A stretch of 64,000 nucleotides of DNA from Intestinicryptomonas porci. GTDB lineage: Bacteria > Verrucomicrobiota > Verrucomicrobiia > Opitutales > Intestinicryptomonadaceae. The stretch spans positions 1-64,000 of the forward strand of contig NZ_JALBUT010000009.1 of the NCBI RefSeq assembly GCF_033971905.1, in the 5' to 3' direction. Shown piece after piece: positions 9,748 through 17,853 of the stretch. Numbering within the stretch: position 1 is the stretch's first letter; the number at the start of each line of letters is the position of its first letter. The translations under genes were made by a program, and so were the position numbers. Under the pieces are notes generated by a model. That model searched no databases. It was not told the origin of the DNA and saw only the letters and a program-made list of their open reading frames with translations.

Positions 9748-9778
9748 TTGACAGTGGGTAAAAATGGGCGATTATGGT
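9748..9778 (+). promoter_or_regulatory. Promoter of mraZ and the dcw cluster
   Basis: A perfect -35 box TTGACA at 9748-9753. Plausible -10 boxes are GATTAT (9770-9775, 16-base spacer, 4/6) and TATGGT (9773-9778, 19-base spacer, 4/6). It lies upstream of the chosen mraZ start and inside the MraZ box array, as expected for autoregulation. Confidence 0.65.
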
Positions 9779-9789
9779 AGGAAATGGGT
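9755..9789 (+). promoter_or_regulatory. MraZ operator: four TGGKN boxes at 10-bp period
   Basis: TGGGT (9755-9759), TGGGC (9765-9769), TGGTA (9775-9779) and TGGGT (9785-9789) are each separated by exactly 5 bases. MraZ of E. coli is known to bind TGGGN repeats with 5-base spacers in front of its own operon. Here the boxes run from just after the -35 element past the -10, so occupancy should block RNA polymerase. The third box departs from consensus at one base. Confidence 0.82.
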
Positions 9790-9808
9790 GAAAAATACTG
9801 ATACAACT

Positions 9809-10270
9809 ATGTCCACTTCTCGAACAGCCAGACCTTTCTTTATGGGCGAATACACTCGTCCCATGGATGACAAGCGACGTCTGACTGTGCCGTCAAAGTG
9901 GAGGTTTTCAGGCGATGACGGCGAAAATGCCTATCTCGCGCTCCCAAATCCGAACGGCTCGATAACCCTCTACCCTCCTGAAATGATGGAAAAGCTGTAT
10001 GAAAAAGTCTCCCAGATGGGGATGGCAAATCAGGACAGGCAAAGGGTGCTGATGAATATTTTTAGAAAGGGCGAAAGTCTCGGCTGCGACAAGCAGGGCA
10101 GAATTTCGCTTACGGAAAAATTGACTGCGTATGCGGGAATTTCCAAAGAGACGATTTTAATTGGCAATCTTACAACCTTCCAAATTTGGAACCCTGAAAA
10201 GTTTGAAGAATGGTCAAACAAAGAAGGTGGAGAAAGCGTTGAAGACGTGCTGAACGAACTTGGAATTTAA
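9809..10270 (+). CDS. mraZ: Transcriptional regulator MraZ
   Basis: MraZ is a DNA-binding ring protein that represses the division and cell-wall operon it heads. Two SpoVT/AbrB-like halves are visible: GEYTRPMDDKRRLTVPSKWR near residues 13-32, and GESLGCDKQGRISLTEKL in the second half, the two copies of the D-K-x-R signature. An in-frame ATG at 9764 lies inside the operator and promoter, so I start at 9809 (153 aa); 9842 is a further possibility. No strong Shine-Dalgarno precedes any of them. It is the first gene of the dcw cluster and is followed after 12 bases by a small ORF and then rsmH. Confidence 0.9.
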   Translation: MSTSRTARPFFMGEYTRPMDDKRRLTVPSKWRFSGDDGENAYLALPNPNGSITLYPPEMMEKLYEKVSQMGMANQDRQRVLMNIFRKGESLGCDKQGRISLTEKLTAYAGISKETILIGNLTTFQIWNPEKFEEWSNKEGGESVEDVLNELGI

Positions 10271-10282
10271 CCGGACAAAACA

Positions 10283-10465
10283 ATGCAGAACATATCAAGA
10301 CTACTGATTTCAACAGGCACCCTCACAATCGCAAGAGAAGACCCGCGTTCGGGTTGGGAATATTTTGAACTCCCGCCCTCCCAGCAAAAAAAGCAGCAAA
10401 AGAACTCAACACCAAAAAAAAGAAACCTATTCAAAGCCCTGTTAGATGCCTTCAAGATGCCCTGA
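10283..10465 (+). CDS. Small basic protein between mraZ and rsmH
   Basis: A 60-codon frame that starts 12 bases after the mraZ stop and overlaps the rsmH start by 20 bases, filling what would otherwise be the largest hole in the cluster. The product has a strand-like N-terminus (RLLISTGTLTIAREDPRSGW), a Gln/Lys-rich middle and a C-terminal amphipathic helix (LFKALLDAFKM). I know no family for it. The spacing argues for a translated gene; weak initiation signals and small size argue for caution. Confidence 0.5.
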   Translation: MQNISRLLISTGTLTIAREDPRSGWEYFELPPSQQKKQQKNSTPKKRNLFKALLDAFKMP

Positions 10466-11393
10466 AAGTCAAGATTTTCCCGATAAAATCGGACACGAAC
10501 CCGTGCTGAAAAACGAGTCTGTCGCGCTTCTTGCGCCGAAAGACGGGGGGGCGTACATAGACTGCACTTTCGGGGGCGGCGGACATTCCCGCGCGATTTT
10601 GGAAAGCGCAGACTGCACTTTAACGGCATTTGACAAAGACAGGGACGCGGCAATCCGCGCAAGAGAATTTGCAAAAGATTTCCCCGGCAGATTTCAATTT
10701 ATAGGAGAGTCATTCTCCAAACTGAACGAACTAAAAACATCGGGATACGTCGGGATTCTAATGGATCTCGGCGTATCCTCATTCCAGCTTGACGAAGCCG
10801 ACCGCGGTTTTTCGCTCCGCAAAGAAGGTCCGATTGACATGCGCATGGACGTTTCAAGTGGCATTACCGCCCTTGAACTCATCGAAAGGACGCCGCTTTT
10901 CGAGCTTGAAGAAATCATACGCGATTACGGGGAAGAACCGCGTTATAGAAAAGTCGCAAAAGCGTTGAAAGATGCCGCCCAAAACGGCGAACTTAAAACC
11001 ACCATCGACTTGGCGAACCTCGTTGAAAAAGTTTTGGGGCGCAATCCGCGCTCAAAAATCCATCCCGCGACTTTGACATTCCAAGCCTTGCGAATTGCGG
11101 TAAACGACGAGCTTCAAGAAATCGAAAAAGCCCTGCCCGCCGCATTCAACTTGCTTTCCTCTGGCGGAGTTTTAGCGGTCATATCGTTCCACTCGCTTGA
11201 AGACAGGATTGTAAAAAAATTCTTCAAAAAGATGGCGGGAAGACCCGAAGACCGCTTCGACAACTCTTTTGTGCAAGAGCGCGTAAAGCTTGCAGAAATA
11301 ATAACACGCAAGCCCATAACCGCAACAGATGAAGAAATTTCAAAGAACCCGCGCTCGCGCTCCGCTAAATTAAGGGCAATTAGAAAGCTGTAA
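10446..11393 (+). CDS. rsmH: 16S rRNA m4C1402 methyltransferase RsmH
   Basis: RsmH (MraW) uses S-adenosylmethionine to methylate N4 of C1402 in the ribosomal P-site region of 16S rRNA. All family motifs are present: GHEPVL near the N-terminus, the SAM loop DCTFGGGGHSRAIL, LMDLGVSSFQLD, RGFS followed by DMRMD, and near the C-terminus ISFHSLEDRIVKKFF. At 315 aa it has normal length. Its start overlaps the preceding small ORF, and the next gene begins 4 bases after its stop, so it is translated within the dcw operon. Confidence 0.97.
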   Translation: MPSRCPESQDFPDKIGHEPVLKNESVALLAPKDGGAYIDCTFGGGGHSRAILESADCTLTAFDKDRDAAIRAREFAKDFPGRFQFIGESFSKLNELKTSGYVGILMDLGVSSFQLDEADRGFSLRKEGPIDMRMDVSSGITALELIERTPLFELEEIIRDYGEEPRYRKVAKALKDAAQNGELKTTIDLANLVEKVLGRNPRSKIHPATLTFQALRIAVNDELQEIEKALPAAFNLLSSGGVLAVISFHSLEDRIVKKFFKKMAGRPEDRFDNSFVQERVKLAEIITRKPITATDEEISKNPRSRSAKLRAIRKL

Positions 11394-11397
11394 AACA

Positions 11398-11781
11398 ATG
11401 AAAAAACAAACACAAAGCCTCATGCCGTCATTTTTAAAGCTGTCAATTTTGTTTTGCGCCATTTTGACAAGCGGCGCTCTCGGCAAGTCGTTTTTCATGC
11501 GCGAATGCTCGAATATTGCAAAAGAAATGAAGCGCGCCGAAAGCGAAATCAGAATTTTAAACCGCGAAAACGACTTCTGGGACGCTGAAATCGCCAAGAT
11601 GCAGGCACCGTCAAGCCTGAGGGCAAAAGCAGGCTCAAAGCTTGCTCCGCCCGCCGCGGATAAAGTCGTGCTTGCCTACGAAATCACAGAAATTTTGCCA
11701 AACGGAGAAAAAGCCCAAAGACGTCTGCTCTCTCGCAGAGCCGACGGACAGCACAAAACATTCAAAACCGCAAAGAGATGA
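11398..11781 (+). CDS. ftsL: FtsL-like septal membrane protein
   Basis: Position between rsmH and ftsI and architecture identify it as the FtsL counterpart. There is a short cytosolic N-terminus, one membrane helix (about residues 12-29, FLKLSILFCAILTSGALG) and a periplasmic coiled coil (about 35-65, AKEMKRAESEIRILNREN), followed by a basic tail. In the known system FtsL pairs with FtsB and FtsQ to activate FtsW/FtsI. Sequence similarity in this family is always low, so the assignment rests on topology and synteny. It shares an ATGA overlap with ftsI. Confidence 0.72.
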   Translation: MKKQTQSLMPSFLKLSILFCAILTSGALGKSFFMRECSNIAKEMKRAESEIRILNRENDFWDAEIAKMQAPSSLRAKAGSKLAPPAADKVVLAYEITEILPNGEKAQRRLLSRRADGQHKTFKTAKR

Positions 11782-13568
11782 AATGCTCGCCGTTCATATC
11801 AAAATGGAGATACCGCGCCGTGCTGTTTGGCACTGCAGGGATATTTTGCATTATGCTGTGGCGGCTTTACGATCTCCATATAATTGAAAGCAAAAACAGC
11901 AAAGACGCCGTTCAAAGCCAGCGACAAATCGTAAGCCCCATAAGCGCGAAGCGCGGCAACATCACCGACGCCCGCGGCAACATTTTGGCTACGTCGCGCT
12001 CTGTGATAGACTTGGGCGTCGATCCTGAAGCGATAAAGGAAAAGTTCGACCGTCCCGAAACTCGGGAAAAGCTTTCAAAAATGGCGCATATTTTAAATCT
12101 TCCGCTTTCGGAAATCTTGGAAAAATGCAAAAGCGAAGAAATAATATCCCCCTCCGGAAGAATAATCAAACGCCGCTGGAAGCTCATCGCAAAAGTTGAA
12201 GAAAATGTCTATGAAGAGATTTCAGCCTTAAAAATCTACGGAATAACAGGCGACAGAAAATACGTCCGCACCTACCCATCGGAAGGCTTGGCAGCGCACG
12301 TCATCGGCTTTGTCAACAAGGAAGGCGTCGCAGTCGATGGCATAGAGAAGAACGCAGACTGGTATTTAAAGGGGCAGGAAGGCTGGATTCAAAGCGAAAA
12401 AGACGCCCGTCGCCGCGAGCTTGCGCATTTCAGAACGCGCGAAGTACCCGCAACAGACGGAATGAACATCGAACTTTCAATAGACATAATAATACAGGAA
12501 ATGGCAAACCGCCAGCTCCAAAAAATTGTCGAAGAATTCAATCCCGAAAACGCGACAATCATAGTAAGCGACCCCGCAACGGGATTTATTTTGGCACTCG
12601 CAAACTATCCCTCTTTCGACCCGAACAATTACAACAAATACCCTGTTGCAAACCTCAAAAATTTTGCCCTCTCTTCGCAAATAGAACCGGGTTCGACATT
12701 TAAAATTGTCCCGATTTCTGCGGCTCTGAACGAAGGGCTTGTCACGCAGGACGACACTTTCGACTGTTCCCAGCCAACCCTCACCCATCGCGGCAGGATT
12801 TTAAAGCTTCCGCCCGACGACCATCCCGCGGGGGTTTTGAGCGTCCGCCAAATCGCGGAAAAAAGCTCCAACAGAGGGTCTGCGCAGCTCGGCGCGATGC
12901 TCGGCGAACAAAAGCTTTTTGAATACGCAAAAATGTTCGGATACGGCTCAAAAACAAACATTGGGCTTTCGGGAGAAATAAACGGCGTTTTGATGAACCC
13001 AAAGAACTGGGATGGGCTTACAATAACAAGGCTCCCGATGGGGCATGCCGTTGCCGCAACGCCCCTTCAAATACACTGCTCGATGGCGACCCTCGCAAAC
13101 CAGGGAGTATATATGCGCCCCCAGCTTGTAAAGAGGATTTTTTCGGAAAAGACGGGAAAGGAAATAGTATTCGCCCCAAAACGCCTGAGGCAGGTTGTAA
13201 GCCCCAAAACGGCTTCAATCATGTGCGACATTTTAACTGACGTCACCGAAAAAGGCACAGGGAAAAACGCCCTCGTAAGCGGATTTAAAGTCGCGGGGAA
13301 AACAGGGACGGCGCAAAAAATAATTGACGGCAAATACAGCAAAAAACAGCACGTCGGCTCGTTTTCGGGATTTTTCCCGTCGGACAGGCCGCGCCTTGTG
13401 ATAACCGTAATTGTCGATGACGCCAAAAGGCAAAACGGCAGACCCGCCTACGGCTCTGTTGTGGCCGCCCCCGCATTCGCAAACATAGCAAAAGAAGCGG
13501 CGAGCTATCTCGGCATCCAGACAGACGAAGAATTTGAAAACATCATAGCATTGAAAGATTGGGAATGA
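11778..13568 (+). CDS. ftsI: Septal peptidoglycan transpeptidase FtsI (PBP3-type)
   Basis: A class B penicillin-binding protein of 596 aa that crosslinks septal peptidoglycan with FtsW. One N-terminal membrane helix (about residues 14-32) is followed by the dimerisation region containing RGNITDARGNILATS. The transpeptidase domain has the serine nucleophile motif STFK near 307, SSN (in EKSSNRGSAQ) near 363 and KTGT near 506. No PASTA domains are present. It overlaps both neighbours by four bases (ATGA), indicating coupled translation with ftsL and murE. Confidence 0.95.
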   Translation: MKCSPFISKWRYRAVLFGTAGIFCIMLWRLYDLHIIESKNSKDAVQSQRQIVSPISAKRGNITDARGNILATSRSVIDLGVDPEAIKEKFDRPETREKLSKMAHILNLPLSEILEKCKSEEIISPSGRIIKRRWKLIAKVEENVYEEISALKIYGITGDRKYVRTYPSEGLAAHVIGFVNKEGVAVDGIEKNADWYLKGQEGWIQSEKDARRRELAHFRTREVPATDGMNIELSIDIIIQEMANRQLQKIVEEFNPENATIIVSDPATGFILALANYPSFDPNNYNKYPVANLKNFALSSQIEPGSTFKIVPISAALNEGLVTQDDTFDCSQPTLTHRGRILKLPPDDHPAGVLSVRQIAEKSSNRGSAQLGAMLGEQKLFEYAKMFGYGSKTNIGLSGEINGVLMNPKNWDGLTITRLPMGHAVAATPLQIHCSMATLANQGVYMRPQLVKRIFSEKTGKEIVFAPKRLRQVVSPKTASIMCDILTDVTEKGTGKNALVSGFKVAGKTGTAQKIIDGKYSKKQHVGSFSGFFPSDRPRLVITVIVDDAKRQNGRPAYGSVVAAPAFANIAKEAASYLGIQTDEEFENIIALKDWE

Positions 13569-15136
13569 TAGGATTTAAAAATTTGGCAAGTTTAATTTGC
13601 ATGACTCCGCGCGGCGGGCTTTCTTTCGCGCAGACCGACGGCGGCGAAAGCGCGTTCACGGTTGACATGCTCGCAAAAGCGGTAAAATGCAAAAAGCTTT
13701 CGGGCGAAAAAAACACCGAAATCAAAAACCTCACAAACGACAGCAGAAGGGTCGTAAAAGGCGCGGCTTTCTTTGCTGTCTCTGGGGCAAACACCGACGG
13801 CAACCTGTACATAGAAGAAGCCGCCCACAGAGGTGCGGTCGCGATAATTTCCGAACGTCCCGCCCCCGGAAAATATTTCCCGTGCGCATGGATTGAAGTC
13901 GAAAACATTTCAATGGCGATGGCAATGGCGTCAAAGGCGTTTTACGAAAATCCGGACGAACATCTTGATATTTTCGCGGTTACAGGAACAAACGGCAAGA
14001 CGAGTGTGACATGGCTAGTACAGCATATTTTAAACGATATGCAGGAAAAATGCGGGCTTATCGGCACAATCCAATACGACCTCGGCGGAAGATGCCTGCC
14101 CGCCGCGCGCACGACGCCGCAGGCTCTCGAAACCTACGCGATGCTCCACCAGATGCGCCGCGCAAAATGCAAGGCTGCGGCAATCGAAATAAGCTCGCAC
14201 GCAATCGCGCAAAAGAGGGTTGAAGGGCTTGCGATAGACTGCGCATGCTTCACGAATCTTACGCAAGACCACATCGACTACCATCTCGACATGCAGTCGT
14301 ACTTCGAGACAAAGGCGTCGCTCTTTACGGGCGGGCATGCCCCGCTTCCGAAAAATGCGGCGATAAACTTCGACGACCCGAAAGGCGTCGAAATAGCCTC
14401 GCGCATAGACAAAAAAAACACAAAGGTCATATCATTTTCGATAGAAAACCCAGATGCCGACATACGCGCAAAAGACTTGGAATTAAATCCGCAGTCGTCC
14501 TCTTTTACTCTCGTTTACCCGAATGGCGAAGCGAAAGTGGAATTGAAGCTTCCGGGCAGATACAATGTTTCAAACGCCCTTGCGGCATTCGCCTGCCTTT
14601 ATTCAAAGGGCTACGATTTGAGCATGGCGGCGGCGGCCTTAAAATCGTTTAAGGGAGTTCCCGGAAGAATGCAAAAAGTCTCCTCCAACGCGCCGTTTGA
14701 CATCTTTGTTGACTACGCCCACACCGACGACGCCCTGAAAAACGGGCTTGAAATGCTAAGGGAAGTCGTAAAAGGCAAAATACTCGTCGTATTCGGCTGC
14801 GGAGGCAAACGCGACAGGACAAAACGCCCAAAAATGACCGCCGTCGTGCAAAAGTATGCCGACATAGCCTGGGCGACTTCCGACAATCCGCGCGGAGAAG
14901 ACATAAACACAATTTTCGGCGACATGAAATCGGGAGTTTCCGATCCCTCAAAAATCGCCTTTGTGGAAGACCGCAGAAGAGCCATAAACCTCGCAATAGA
15001 CGCCGCAAGCGCGGGCGACTGCATTCTTATCGCGGGCAAAGGGCACGAAGCTTTTCAAGAACTCGGCGACACCATCATACCGTTTGATGACAAGCGTGTT
15101 GCCGAAGAATTATTAACAGTAAAAGGATTATCTTAA
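13565..15136 (+). CDS. murE: UDP-MurNAc-tripeptide synthetase MurE
   Basis: Cytosolic ATP-dependent ligase that adds the third residue to UDP-MurNAc-L-Ala-D-Glu. The ATP loop VTGTNGKTSVTW near residue 143 and the Mur-ligase middle domain (HAIAQKRVEG, TNLTQDHIDYH) are present. DNPRGED near residue 440 is the motif known to select meso-diaminopimelate rather than lysine, implying mDAP-type peptidoglycan. I start at ATG 13565, which overlaps the ftsI stop as ATGA; a TTG two codons upstream is less likely. The 523-aa length is slightly long because of an N-terminal extension of about 25 residues. Confidence 0.95.
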   Translation: MIGFKNLASLICMTPRGGLSFAQTDGGESAFTVDMLAKAVKCKKLSGEKNTEIKNLTNDSRRVVKGAAFFAVSGANTDGNLYIEEAAHRGAVAIISERPAPGKYFPCAWIEVENISMAMAMASKAFYENPDEHLDIFAVTGTNGKTSVTWLVQHILNDMQEKCGLIGTIQYDLGGRCLPAARTTPQALETYAMLHQMRRAKCKAAAIEISSHAIAQKRVEGLAIDCACFTNLTQDHIDYHLDMQSYFETKASLFTGGHAPLPKNAAINFDDPKGVEIASRIDKKNTKVISFSIENPDADIRAKDLELNPQSSSFTLVYPNGEAKVELKLPGRYNVSNALAAFACLYSKGYDLSMAAAALKSFKGVPGRMQKVSSNAPFDIFVDYAHTDDALKNGLEMLREVVKGKILVVFGCGGKRDRTKRPKMTAVVQKYADIAWATSDNPRGEDINTIFGDMKSGVSDPSKIAFVEDRRRAINLAIDAASAGDCILIAGKGHEAFQELGDTIIPFDDKRVAEELLTVKGLS

Positions 15137-15137
15137 T

Positions 15138-16727
15138 ATGCCGCTTTTTAAAATAGATGACTTACAGGTTTGGACTGCCGGAAAATGGTCGGGATTGCAG
15201 AAAAAGTATCCCGAAATAAAAGGTTTTTCTACAGATTCGCGCAACATGCAGCCGAATTTCGCCTTCGTTGCGTTGTGCGCTAAAAGAGACGGGCACGACT
15301 TCATTGAAGACGCCGTAAAAAACGGCGCGGTTGCCGTAATCGCCTCGAAAGACGTTGAAACTTCCGTGCCAGTCTTAAAGGTTGAAGACACCTTGAAAGC
15401 CTTGCAGACAATCGCAAAATTCCACCGCCTACGCTTCGATGCGCCCGTTGTCGGTATAACAGGCTCATGCGGAAAAACGAGCACAAAGGAATTCATATCG
15501 CACCTCGCCGCGTGGAAAAAACCCTTGTCAACCAAGGAAAATTTCAACAATGAAATCGGGGTTGCCCTTACCCTCACACAAATCGACATTCGCGAAAACC
15601 TTTGCGCGGTAATCGAAGCGGGAGTGGCAAAATGCGGGCAGATGAAAGAGCTTGCCGACATGATTGAACCCGACATAGCCGTAATTACGAATATCGCCCC
15701 CTGCCACATGGAAGGCTTTGGAGAAATTGCAAACATTGCAAGGGAAAAATCCCTGCTCGCGCGCGGGGTTGCAAAAGACGGCTGGGTTGTAATGCACTCA
15801 AATCTTTTAAGCTGGAAGGCCTTTGAAGAATTGGAATGCAAAAAAGCAGTGCTTGCCCCGAACGACGCCCCCGAAATCCGCGCAGACTTGGTTTTCAGAT
15901 ACTCGGTAAAGGAAGAGAAAGACCTTGTCAAAATAGACCTCGCCATAGAAGACGGCGGCGAATACTACTTTGAAATGCCGCTCTTTACAAAAGGAATGAC
16001 AGAAAACGCCCTTCTTTCAATCGCGACAGCCCTGATGCTCGGCACAACCGAAGAGCAAATAGCAATGCGCCTTGAAACGCTGAAAACGGGCGCAATGCGC
16101 GGTTCGATAGTAGAAACCGAAAAGGCGAAATTTTACATCGACTGCTACAACGCCTCCCCCGCCTCAATGAAAGACGCGATGCGCCGCTTCCTGTCGATAA
16201 GCGAAAACTCTCCGCGAATGTTCGTCTTGGGAGACATGGCGGAGCTTGGGCTTGCAACCCTGCGCTACCACAAGGAAATCGGGGAAATTACGCCTTTTGC
16301 AGAAGGGAACAAAGCGGTGTTAGTGGGCGCAAACGCGCAAATTTACAAAGACGCTATGCTTTCAAAAGGCTGGGATGAAAACAGCATTTCAATCTTTGAA
16401 AAATCGCCCGACGCGGCAGGCGCGCTCGCGGATTTCAGCGGCTGGATTTTCGTAAAGGGAAGCAGAGTCTGCGAACTTGAAAAGTCATTGCCAAGCGAAG
16501 TTAAAGCGTCGCTTCCGTCTTCTATTCAAGAAGAAGAGGAGCAGGCTTCTGAAAGCGAAATTCCCGAGGAAGAAACCGGAGAAATTCAGGAAGAAAACGA
16601 CGAGGAAGACGAAAATTTCAACGAATTTGAAGAGGAAAATTTTGAGGACGAAGACATCGAAAACGATTATTCGGAAGAAGAATCTGACGATGAAGAAAAA
16701 TCAGAAAGCCTTGAAGACAGATTTTAA
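15138..16727 (+). CDS. murF: MurF ligase with a long acidic C-terminal tail
   Basis: MurF joins D-Ala-D-Ala to the UDP-MurNAc-tripeptide in the cytosol. The N-terminal uridine-binding part, the ATP loop GITGSCGKTSTKE near residue 112, and the C-terminal domain (DCYNASPASMKDAM, FVLGDMAELG) are complete by about residue 460. The last 65-70 residues are almost entirely Glu, Asp, Ser and Asn, an intrinsically disordered polyanion not found in ordinary MurF (about 450 aa). The murE stop and murF start are one base apart. See the separate finding on the tail. Confidence 0.94.
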   Translation: MPLFKIDDLQVWTAGKWSGLQKKYPEIKGFSTDSRNMQPNFAFVALCAKRDGHDFIEDAVKNGAVAVIASKDVETSVPVLKVEDTLKALQTIAKFHRLRFDAPVVGITGSCGKTSTKEFISHLAAWKKPLSTKENFNNEIGVALTLTQIDIRENLCAVIEAGVAKCGQMKELADMIEPDIAVITNIAPCHMEGFGEIANIAREKSLLARGVAKDGWVVMHSNLLSWKAFEELECKKAVLAPNDAPEIRADLVFRYSVKEEKDLVKIDLAIEDGGEYYFEMPLFTKGMTENALLSIATALMLGTTEEQIAMRLETLKTGAMRGSIVETEKAKFYIDCYNASPASMKDAMRRFLSISENSPRMFVLGDMAELGLATLRYHKEIGEITPFAEGNKAVLVGANAQIYKDAMLSKGWDENSISIFEKSPDAAGALADFSGWIFVKGSRVCELEKSLPSEVKASLPSSIQEEEEQASESEIPEEETGEIQEENDEEDENFNEFEEENFEDEDIENDYSEEESDDEEKSESLEDRF

Positions 16728-16748
16728 AACTACCGAAAGCCAAAAGAC

Positions 16749-17849
16749 ATGCTGCATTATATTTCAAACTTGGAAAGCGTTTGGGGGCCTTTCCGACTTT
16801 TTAACTATTTGTCCTTTCGCTGCGTATTGGCGGCAGTTACGGCGTTTTTAATCGCATTTGCGTTTGCTCCGCGCGTAATAAGATTTTTCAGGGCAAAAAA
16901 AGCGTTCCAAATCCAGCGCAACGCCGAAATAATGGGGAAAACCGCCGAACTGCACTCGTGGAAAGAAGGCACGCCGTGCATGGGCGGGCTGATTATTTTT
17001 GCGGGAGTGATGGTTTCCGCCCTTTTGTGGTGCAAAATAAACACCATGGTAGTCGCCGCACTGTCGGTTTACGCAATTCTTACAGCAACGGGCTTTGCGG
17101 ACGACTACTTGAAACTTTTAAAAGGCAATTCAAACGGAATAAAAGGCAAAACCAAAATTTTCTGGCAAATAACAGCATCGGCAACAGCGGGCGCGATTTT
17201 GTTTACAAACCCCGCCTATGCCCAGTCAATGCAGGAGCTTTGGCTGCCGTTTGTGAAAACCTGCGTGTGGGTTATGCCGATAATTGTAGCAATCGCCTTC
17301 CTTGCGCTTGTGATTTCATCTTCAAGCAACGCCCTGAACTTGACAGACGGCTTGGACGGGCTTGCCACGGGCTGCACAATATCGGTCGTATTGGCATACG
17401 GAATTTTTGCGTACGTCACGGGCAACCAAATCGCCGCCGAATATCTTTCCCTAGGCTACATTCCCAACTGCGGTGAACTCGCTGTATTGTGCTGCACTAT
17501 TTTGGGCGCGGCAATGGCATTTTTATGGTTCAACTGCTATCCCGCATACATTTGGATGGGAGATACCGGCTCGCTCGGGCTTGGCGGAATTATCGGCGTA
17601 ATCGCGTTTATGGTCCACCAGCCAATAACTTTGATTTTGGTTGGCGGAGTTTTCGTGATGGAAACAATGTCGGTAATAATTCAAACGAGGTATTACAAGC
17701 TGACCGGAGGCAAGAGAATTTTCAGAAAATCGCCAATCCACCACCATTTTGAAGAAGGCGGATGGAAAGAAACGCAGGTTGTCATAAGATTTTGGATTTT
17801 ATCGCTGATATTTGCCCTTGCGGGTCTTGCAACACTCAAATTGCGCTAA
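16749..17849 (+). CDS. mraY: Phospho-MurNAc-pentapeptide translocase MraY
   Basis: Polytopic membrane enzyme (366 aa, about ten helices) that transfers phospho-MurNAc-pentapeptide to undecaprenyl phosphate, forming lipid I. Catalytic and Mg-binding motifs are intact: GFADDYLK, NLTDGLDGLATG, WMGDTGSLGLGG and the triple-His motif KSPIHHHFE. The N-terminus starts with a short amphipathic stretch before the first helix, as in many MraY. It begins 21 bases after murF and is followed 4 bases later by murD. Confidence 0.97.
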   Translation: MLHYISNLESVWGPFRLFNYLSFRCVLAAVTAFLIAFAFAPRVIRFFRAKKAFQIQRNAEIMGKTAELHSWKEGTPCMGGLIIFAGVMVSALLWCKINTMVVAALSVYAILTATGFADDYLKLLKGNSNGIKGKTKIFWQITASATAGAILFTNPAYAQSMQELWLPFVKTCVWVMPIIVAIAFLALVISSSSNALNLTDGLDGLATGCTISVVLAYGIFAYVTGNQIAAEYLSLGYIPNCGELAVLCCTILGAAMAFLWFNCYPAYIWMGDTGSLGLGGIIGVIAFMVHQPITLILVGGVFVMETMSVIIQTRYYKLTGGKRIFRKSPIHHHFEEGGWKETQVVIRFWILSLIFALAGLATLKLR

Positions 17850-17853
17850 AAAA

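Noticed and set aside
15128..15946. A 272-codon frame antisense to murF
   Set aside because: murF is certain and the antisense product shows no domain or initiation signal.
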